A stretch of 5,679 bases of DNA from Actinomycetota bacterium (GTDB lineage: Bacteria > Actinomycetota > Thermoleophilia > Solirubrobacterales > Solirubrobacteraceae): NCBI GenBank assembly GCA_009699615.1, contig WLNV01000112.1, positions 1 to 5,679 on the forward strand. The letters run 5' to 3'. Below the pieces are notes generated by a model, which was not told the origin of the DNA, searched no databases, and was given only the letters and a program-made list of their open reading frames with translations. The translations under genes and the position numbers were made by a program. Within the stretch, counting starts at the first letter, position 1. Each line of letters starts with the position of its first letter. Of this stretch, positions 1-4,425 are shown piece by piece.

Positions 1-662
1 CCTTCCATCGAGAGCGACTCGATTACGGGCCCGGCAAACTCGATCACGTGACCGACACCGCCTTCGACCCCGATCTGCCCGATCGTCGCGAGGATCAGGT
101 CCTTGGCGGTGACGCCGAAGCCGAGCTCGCCTTCGTAACGGATTCGCATTGACTTCGGGCGGCGCTGAACCAGCGTCTGCGTTGCGAGGACATGTTCCAC
201 CTCACTGGTCCCGATCCCGAACGCGAGAGCGCCGAAGGCACCGTGCGTCGCAGTGTGGCTGTCGCCACAAACGATCGTCATGCCAGGTTGAGTCAGCCCA
301 AGCTCGGGTCCGATTACGTGCACGATTCCTTGGTGCTCGGAGCCGAGCGAGTAGACCGGCACACCAAATTCGGCGCAGTTAGTTTCAAGCGTCTCGACCT
401 GAACGCGGCTCAGTTCATCCTTGATTCTGGCTGCCGTCGGCGTGCCGTCTGTTGGAACGTTGTGATCAGCCGTCGCGATTGTGCGGTCGGGGCGCCGGAG
501 CGTCCTGCCGGCGAGCCTGAGGCCGTCGAAAGCCTGTGGGCTTGTTACCTCGTGGACGAGATGGAGGTCGATGTAGAGCAGCCCTTCGCTGACCTCATGC
601 GCGGCCCACAACTTCTCGAACAGGGTGGTTGGTTGCTTCGTCGTTTCGGTCACGGCGGTCAC
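1..662 (-). CDS. leuC: 3-isopropylmalate dehydratase large subunit, N-terminal part
   Basis: LeuC with LeuD isomerises 2-isopropylmalate to 3-isopropylmalate, the second committed step of leucine synthesis, in the cytoplasm. The gene runs off the left edge, and 220 of the family's usual ~465-470 codons are visible. Clear aconitase-family landmarks are TLFEKLWAAHEV (residues 13-24), ATADHNVPT (63-71), CGDSHTATHGAFGALAFGIG (132-151) and TSEVEHVLATQTL (152-164). The three cysteines that hold the 4Fe-4S cluster lie further along in this family, so they are outside the window. The chosen start is GTG at 662-660, because it overlaps the leuA stop as GTGA and implies translational coupling. A second in-frame GTG at 653-651 gives a protein beginning MTETTKQPTT and cannot be excluded; neither has a strong ribosome-binding site. 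leuD is expected just beyond the left edge, but is not seen. Product certain, exact start less so. Confidence 0.96.
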   Translation of the reverse strand, partial: MTAVTETTKQPTTLFEKLWAAHEVSEGLLYIDLHLVHEVTSPQAFDGLRLAGRTLRRPDRTIATADHNVPTDGTPTAARIKDELSRVQVETLETNCAEFGVPVYSLGSEHQGIVHVIGPELGLTQPGMTIVCGDSHTATHGAFGALAFGIGTSEVEHVLATQTLVQRRPKSMRIRYEGELGFGVTAKDLILATIGQIGVEGGVGHVIEFAGPVIESLSME

Positions 663-2215
663 GGTACCGGGGTCGGACGGTCGTCTGTCGCGTCATCTGC
701 ATCCAAGCGGCGTGTCGCGAGCGTCAGCGCGCGCATGTATGCGCGTGCCGCGGCTTCGATGATGTCGGTTGCGACGGCGCGGCCGGATGCCGCTTCACCG
801 TCGCGCTCAATCATTACGTGCACTTCGCCAAGCGCGTCCTGGCCCGCAGTGACGGCATCGACGCGGAAGTCGCGGAGCTTGACGTCGATCCCGGTCGCAG
901 CGTTGATCGCGTGGAATACGGCGTCGACTGCTCCGTCTCCGGTCGCCTCGCCCGCACGAGTGGAGCCGTCGGGCATCGTGACGCTGGCTTTCGCGCGCGG
1001 CTGCTCACCGCTGTTGTCGGTCAGCTCGAACGACTCGAGCGCAAAGCCTGTCTCCTGCTGCAGCTCGTCGCCGACGAGGGCCTCAAGATCGAGCGCAGTG
1101 ACCTGCTTCTTTTTGTCGGCGATCTCCTTGAAGCGCTTGAAAGCTGCATTCAATGCGGCGCCGCTAACGCTGTAGCCGAGCTCCTCGAGAGACTGCTGCA
1201 ACGCGTGACGGCCCGAATGCTTGCCGAGCACGATCTGGTTGGCATCAAGGCCGACGCTCGTTGCGTCCATGATCTCGAACGTCGTGCGCTCCTTAAGCAC
1301 GCCATCCTGATGGATGCCCGACTCGTGGGCGAAAGCATTTCGACCAACGATTGCCTTGTTGGGCTGAACTGCGTACCCGGTCAGGCGCGAGACCAAGCGA
1401 CTTGCGCGGGAGAGCTCTGTCGTCTTGACGTCGGTGTAAAGACCGTCGAGATCGGCCGCGCGCGTGTTGAGCAGCATTACGAACTCTTCGAGCGCTGCAT
1501 TGCCGGCGCGTTCGCCGATGCCGTTGATTGCGCACTCGACCTGCCGCGCACCCGCGAGCACACCCGCGAACGAGTTGGCGACCGCGAGACCAAGGTCATC
1601 GTGGCAGTGCGTTGAGAGAACTACGTCCCTGAGGCCCGGAGCGGCTTCGTAAAGGCCCTGCAGAAAGCGCGTGTACTCCTCCGGCATCGTGTAGCCGACG
1701 GTGTCCGGGATGTTGATCGTCGTAGCGCCCTCGTCGATCGCGATCTGGCAGATCTCAGCGGTGAAGCCGACATCGGCCCGCGTCGCATCCATCGGCGAGA
1801 ACTCGACGTCATCGCAGAGTTCGCGCGCCTGCGCCACTGACGCTCGAGCCAAACCGCGCACGTCGTCGTGAGTGCTGCGCATCTGGTGCTTAATGTGAAT
1901 CTCAGAAGTTGAGACGAAGGTGTGGATCCGTGGCCGCTCGGAATCCTTTACTGCCTCCCAGGCGCGCTCGATGTCGGTTGCGTTGGCCCGCGCAAGCCCG
2001 GCAATGATCGGGCCCTCAACCTGACGAGCAATTTCCCGAACTGCTTCGAAGTCGCCTGGCGATGCGATCGGGAAGCCGGCCTCGATAACGTCCACGCCGA
2101 GACGCGCGAGCTGTTGCGCGATCTCAAGCTTCTCCTCCGTATTGAGCGAGATTCCGGGCGACTGCTCGCCGTCCCGCAGCGTTGTGTCGAAAATCAGTAC
2201 TTGATTTGGATCCAT
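659..2215 (-). CDS. leuA: 2-isopropylmalate synthase (feedback-regulated LeuA)
   Basis: LeuA condenses 2-oxoisovalerate with acetyl-CoA to give 2-isopropylmalate, the committed step of leucine synthesis. The 518-residue protein is complete. The catalytic TIM barrel begins with IFDTTLRDGEQSPG (8-21). The divalent metal ligands expected by alignment with E. coli LeuA are D15, H203 and H205 (STHCHDDLGLAVANS) and N239 (NGIGERAGNAALEE). DTVGYTMP (171-178) and HESGIHQDGVLK (297-308) are further family signatures, and the latter separates it from homocitrate synthases. Residues ~390-505 form the C-terminal regulatory domain (GDGAVDAVFHAINAATG at 427-443) that binds leucine for feedback inhibition in this family. 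The ATG at 2215 is preceded by AAGGAG at 2230-2225, nine bases away. The tail after ~505 is acidic and proline-rich and looks disordered. The stop overlaps leuC by four bases. Expression is probably controlled by the leucine leader upstream. Confidence 0.98.
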   Translation of the reverse strand: MDPNQVLIFDTTLRDGEQSPGISLNTEEKLEIAQQLARLGVDVIEAGFPIASPGDFEAVREIARQVEGPIIAGLARANATDIERAWEAVKDSERPRIHTFVSTSEIHIKHQMRSTHDDVRGLARASVAQARELCDDVEFSPMDATRADVGFTAEICQIAIDEGATTINIPDTVGYTMPEEYTRFLQGLYEAAPGLRDVVLSTHCHDDLGLAVANSFAGVLAGARQVECAINGIGERAGNAALEEFVMLLNTRAADLDGLYTDVKTTELSRASRLVSRLTGYAVQPNKAIVGRNAFAHESGIHQDGVLKERTTFEIMDATSVGLDANQIVLGKHSGRHALQQSLEELGYSVSGAALNAAFKRFKEIADKKKQVTALDLEALVGDELQQETGFALESFELTDNSGEQPRAKASVTMPDGSTRAGEATGDGAVDAVFHAINAATGIDVKLRDFRVDAVTAGQDALGEVHVMIERDGEAASGRAVATDIIEAAARAYMRALTLATRRLDADDATDDRPTPVP

Positions 2216-2224
2216 GTCGAAAGA

Positions 2225-2230
2225 CTCCTT
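2225..2230 (-). promoter_or_regulatory. leuA ribosome-binding site
   Basis: AAGGAG, nine bases before the leuA ATG, fixes that start. With the two preceding bases (AGAAGGAG, 2232-2225) it is complementary to CTTCTTCT at 2317-2310 in the leader reading frame, eight pairs including one G-U. The site could therefore be masked by the leader RNA. Confidence 0.85.
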
Positions 2231-2262
2231 CTGCTTGCTCTTGCCTGATGCTTCTTCGTGTT

Positions 2263-2286
2263 CTGTCGCGGCTACGCGGCCGCCAG
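2263..2286 (-). promoter_or_regulatory. second leader hairpin between leader stop and leuA
   Basis: In the RNA, CTGGCGGC (2286-2279) pairs with GCCGC (2272-2268) and CAG (2265-2263), with a six-base loop CGCGTA and a two-base GA bulge. It begins four bases after the leader peptide stop codon. A ribosome terminating there would abut or partly melt it. No T-rich tract follows, so it is not a terminator. Confidence 0.55.
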
Positions 2287-2290
2287 CGCG

Positions 2291-2344
2291 TTATTCCCCC
2301 CGAAGGGGGAGAAGAAGACGGCGAATTAGCAGGGTGTTCGACAT
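2291..2344 (-). CDS. leuL: leucine-rich leader peptide of leuA
   Basis: A 17-codon frame encodes MSNTLLIRRLLLPLRGE and stops at TAA (2293-2291), 75 bases before leuA. Six of its 17 residues are leucine (positions 5, 6, 10, 11, 12, 14), in two clusters. The codons include CTA and four CTT/CTC, synonyms usually uncommon in high-GC genomes, which would sharpen sensitivity to leucyl-tRNA supply. Its role would be to report leucine supply through ribosome stalling, not to act as a protein. GGAAGGG lies directly against the ATG, too close for a normal ribosome-binding site. With a -10-like TAGTCT ending nine bases upstream, a leaderless or nearly leaderless message is more likely. An in-frame TTG at 2362 would add MLVWKG-like residues but lies upstream of the putative transcription start. 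Confidence rests on leucine content, location and overlapping RNA structure. Confidence 0.82.
   Translation of the reverse strand: MSNTLLIRRLLLPLRGE
2295..2310 (-). promoter_or_regulatory. UUCG-capped hairpin inside the leader peptide
   Basis: TCCCCC (2310-2305), TTCG loop, GGGGGA (2300-2295): six perfect pairs, five of them G-C, closed by the exceptionally stable C(UUCG)G tetraloop. It overlaps leader codons 12-17 and ends two bases before the stop codon. It sits directly 3' of the CTTCTTC leucine codons and could slow or position the translating ribosome. AATAACG follows rather than a uridine run, so it is not an intrinsic terminator. Confidence 0.8.
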
Positions 2345-2352
2345 GCCCTTCC

Positions 2353-2358
2353 AGACTA
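2353..2358 (-). promoter_or_regulatory. candidate -10 element of the leuA leader promoter
   Basis: TAGTCT matches the TANNNT pattern of actinobacterial housekeeping promoters and would place transcription start near 2346-2344, at or just before the leader ATG. The -35 region is weak: only CAACAC or GCAACA near 2381-2375, at 16-17 base spacing. The assignment depends mostly on its position relative to the leader peptide. Confidence 0.4.
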
Positions 2359-2410
2359 GCAAGCGGGCGGGTTCGTGTTGCGGCGCCGTCGCCTGCGTTG
2401 CATCGCGGGC
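2359..2410 (-). other. spacer between the UspA-domain gene and the leuA promoter
   Basis: Fifty-two GC-rich bases follow the TAG stop of the UspA-domain gene. They contain a small GGCGCC palindrome around 2383-2388 but no stem followed by a T-run. Read-through from the serA-permease-uspA transcript into the leuA leader is therefore possible. Confidence 0.5.
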
Positions 2411-2827
2411 CTACGGGATGCGGACCACGACGACTGGGCACTCGGCGATCGCCATCAGCTTGTTCGCCGTCGAGCCAAGGACCCAAGCTTTCAGAGGCCG
2501 TTCGGCAGTACCACCAACCACGACGTAGCTCGCGTTCTCGCGCTCAGCGACCAGCGCGAGTGATTCCGCCGCTGGCCCTTCCACGTACTGCGTGGTGAAT
2601 GAGATCCCCGCGCCGGAAGCGGTTGCCGAGGCTTCAGCCAAGATCCGTTCCCCGATCTCCTCGACTGCTTCGTCGAGGTCGTGGGACTCTCCGCCAACGA
2701 CAACCTTTTCGTAAGCGAAGACGATTGTTAGATCAGCGGAGAGCACGCTTGCCAAGGTGATCGCCTCCGAAAGGGCGGCGTTACCGCCCTCGCTGCCGTC
2801 ATAACCCACGATAACTGTGCCAGCCAT
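2411..2827 (-). CDS. universal stress protein (UspA) domain protein
   Basis: A 138-residue single-domain cytoplasmic protein of the usual Usp length. The first strand and nucleotide-binding turn are TVIVGYDGSEGGNAAL (4-19), with the conserved aspartate at D10. A second core strand is ADLTIVFAY (31-39), and the C-terminal motif VVVGGTAERPLKAWVLGS (102-119) is followed by CPVVVVR (130-136). ATP-binding Usp proteins carry G-2x-G-9x-G-S/T. Here the frame is kept as G105, A108, G118-S119, with alanine at the second glycine, so nucleotide binding is likely but may be weakened. Start choice: ATG at 2827 has GGAGG at 2840-2836, eight bases before it, inside the end of the permease gene. The permease stop ends one base before this ATG, so the two are almost surely co-translated. 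Usp domains are often partnered with, or fused to, transporters, which suggests a regulatory link here. The specific role is unknown. Confidence 0.92.
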   Translation of the reverse strand: MAGTVIVGYDGSEGGNAALSEAITLASVLSADLTIVFAYEKVVVGGESHDLDEAVEEIGERILAEASATASGAGISFTTQYVEGPAAESLALVAERENASYVVVGGTAERPLKAWVLGSTANKLMAIAECPVVVVRIP

Positions 2828-2828
2828 T

Positions 2829-4364
2829 TCAAACTCCTCCCGCGGGAGAGCGCGCCACGAGCGCGGGGTCCGCTACTTCTGGTTTGCGACCGAAGAATTC
2901 TTGGTGCCCGCGGATGCGCCAAACAAACATCAGCACGACGCCCATCAGCAGGAAGCCGAGACCGATTACGAGAGGCGGCCCGAGCCCAAACCAAGATGCA
3001 CCTGAAGTGGAGTTGGCCGGATCTGCGAGGTCGAAGCAAGATTTTATGAAGATGGCGGTGAGCATCAGCGCGCCGAGTACTGGTGCGACGCCGATGAAGA
3101 GCAAGTTTCGGACGCTCTTGAACAGCTCGCGGCGGTAGTAGATCGCGCAGGCATAGCCCGTCAGCCCGTAGTAGAAGGCAATCATCAGCCCGAGCGCGGC
3201 GATTGCATCGAAGAGCATGTTTTCGGACAGAATCGTCAAGCCGACGTACCAAATCACCGAGACGACACCCATGACCCAAGTCGCGAATGCGGGGGTCATG
3301 TACTGCGGGTTAACTTCGCCGAGCTTCGCCGGGAGCGCCTTCGCACGAGCCATCGAGAGAGCAGTTCGCGCGGTTGGCAGGATTGTCGTCTGGCACGAGG
3401 CGGCAGCGGAGCTAAGGACGGCGATGATTACGAGCTTGCCGAGCAGCGCGCTGCCGAATACGTCATTCGCGAGTAGCCCGAGCACGTCGCCGCTCTCGTC
3501 GTTGGCCAAGCGGTCTGGTCCGCCAAATGCGATCGCGGCGACCGTGACGATCACGTAGGTCAGAACGAGGACAAAGACAGAGACAATCGCTGCGCGGCCA
3601 GGTGTCTCTGTCGAGTCCTCGGTCTCTTCGTTCACGGTCACGGTCGTGTCCCATCCCCAATAGATGAAGACCGCCAAGAGGACACCACTCGTGAGCGCCG
3701 TTACCGACCCGATCCCGGCGGGGTTGAACCATTCCAAAGAAGGTTTGACCGAACCGCTAGGCGCGTCTCCGGCATACACGCGAACCAACGCAACCACGGC
3801 GAAGATCGCGAGCGTGATGAGTTCTGCAGCCAGAAGTCCAACCTGCGTCTTCGCGTTGAGCTCGATGCCGATCACGCAGATCCAAGTCATCGCGGCGATG
3901 AAGGCGACTCCTACGACAGTCACAGCAATCGTTGACGGGGCATCAATCCCGAACAAGAGGAAGAGGTAGAGACCCGCGATCTGTGCGAGGTTGGCCATCA
4001 CGATCACATCGGCGACGATGATCGCCCAGCCGCCGATCCAGCCAAGCCCTGGACCCATCGCACGAGTGACCCACGAGAAGGTTGTGCCGCAGTCAGGGTC
4101 GGCTCGATTCATCCAGTAGTAGGAAGCGGCGATCAGCAGCATCGGGATGAACGCGGCGATCATGATGACCGGGGCGTAGACGCCGACGCCAACGACAGCG
4201 ACGACGAGCCCCAACGAGGCGGCGAGCGAATACCCCGGCGCGGTCGACGCAACCCCGATAACAACACCAGAGATGAATCCGATCGCGTTTGACTTCAGGC
4301 CCTTGTCACCTGGTCCGGAACCTGCCGGAGTCTGCTCTTGTGACGGGACCGAAACCGTACCCAT
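2829..4364 (-). CDS. APC-superfamily amino acid permease
   Basis: A 511-residue inner-membrane secondary transporter. I count twelve hydrophobic segments, at roughly 29-52, 58-83, 107-135, 144-166, 174-196, 218-240, 259-281, 305-325, 357-379, 383-409, 420-440 and 461-484. Family landmarks are the unwound-helix segment ASTAPGYSLAASLG (39-52), CGTTFSWVTRAMGPGLGWIGGW (92-113, cf. the APC GGxYxWv...GpxxGfxxGW pattern) and the loop WGWDTTVTVNEETEDSTETPGR (236-257), matching the EE...xPxR motif. The ~28-residue polar N-terminus and the C-terminal tail after 485 are probably cytoplasmic. The ATG at 4364 is the first start after an in-frame TGA at 4370; GAGGAG at 4382-4377 lies twelve bases away, slightly far. 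It follows serA by 61 bases and precedes uspA by one. Substrate cannot be read from sequence; an amino acid or related amine is the family expectation, and direction of transport is unknown. Confidence 0.93.
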   Translation of the reverse strand: MGTVSVPSQEQTPAGSGPGDKGLKSNAIGFISGVVIGVASTAPGYSLAASLGLVVAVVGVGVYAPVIMIAAFIPMLLIAASYYWMNRADPDCGTTFSWVTRAMGPGLGWIGGWAIIVADVIVMANLAQIAGLYLFLLFGIDAPSTIAVTVVGVAFIAAMTWICVIGIELNAKTQVGLLAAELITLAIFAVVALVRVYAGDAPSGSVKPSLEWFNPAGIGSVTALTSGVLLAVFIYWGWDTTVTVNEETEDSTETPGRAAIVSVFVLVLTYVIVTVAAIAFGGPDRLANDESGDVLGLLANDVFGSALLGKLVIIAVLSSAAASCQTTILPTARTALSMARAKALPAKLGEVNPQYMTPAFATWVMGVVSVIWYVGLTILSENMLFDAIAALGLMIAFYYGLTGYACAIYYRRELFKSVRNLLFIGVAPVLGALMLTAIFIKSCFDLADPANSTSGASWFGLGPPLVIGLGFLLMGVVLMFVWRIRGHQEFFGRKPEVADPALVARSPAGGV

Positions 4365-4425
4365 CGATCAAAAGTACTCCTCTCAGGCACACCAAGCACT
4401 TCCGGTGCAGCCGACAAGGCCCGGA
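4365..4425 (-). other. serA-permease spacer without terminator
   Basis: Sixty-one bases separate the serA stop from the permease ATG. They hold a minor GCAC/GTGC inverted repeat with a five-base loop and the permease ribosome-binding site (GAGGAG, 4382-4377). No stem followed by a T-run and no convincing promoter is seen, so serA and the permease are probably on one transcript. Confidence 0.5.

Larger units (their letters stand above)
2225..2344 (-). promoter_or_regulatory. leucine-responsive leader RNA (attenuator) of leuA
   Basis: The RNA between the leader peptide start and the leuA ribosome-binding site can fold in two exclusive ways. In the first, CTTCTTC (2317-2311) pairs perfectly with GAAGAAG (2257-2251) over seven pairs. 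This closes a junction around a UUCG hairpin (2310-2295) and a second hairpin (2286-2263). In the second, CTTCTTCT (2317-2310) pairs with AGAAGGAG (2232-2225) and hides the leuA ribosome-binding site. The shared strand is the run of leucine codons, so a ribosome stalled there for lack of leucyl-tRNA would block both pairings and leave the site open. No uridine run follows any hairpin, so control of translation fits better than intrinsic termination. Leucine attenuation elements before actinobacterial leuA are established knowledge; the exact switch proposed here is inference from base pairing read by eye. Confidence 0.7.

Noticed and set aside
192..1615. Two long overlapping plus-strand open frames (192-1175 and 629-1615).
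   Set aside because: They are antisense to leuC and leuA, which carry full family motifs. Their predicted proteins are low-complexity, rich in Arg/Ser or Cys, with no recognisable domain or ribosome-binding site.
2295..2310. UUCG hairpin as an intrinsic transcription terminator.
   Set aside because: The stem is strong, but neither strand has a T-run after it: AATAACG follows on the minus strand and GAAGAAG on the plus strand. It also lies inside the leader reading frame.
2124..2486. A 120-codon minus-strand open frame spanning the uspA end, the leader region and the leuA start.
   Set aside because: It is out of frame with both known genes and the leader peptide. Its composition is rich in Arg, Gly and Pro with no domain, typical of a shifted frame in GC-rich DNA.
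2182..2598. Plus-strand open frames across the leuA leader (up to 138 codons).
   Set aside because: They run antisense through the leader and uspA, show no family similarity and have no convincing start signals.
2728..3279. A 183-codon minus-strand open frame within the permease gene.
   Set aside because: It is a shifted frame of the permease; the protein is arginine-rich and lacks membrane segments, while the overlapping frame encodes a clear twelve-helix transporter.
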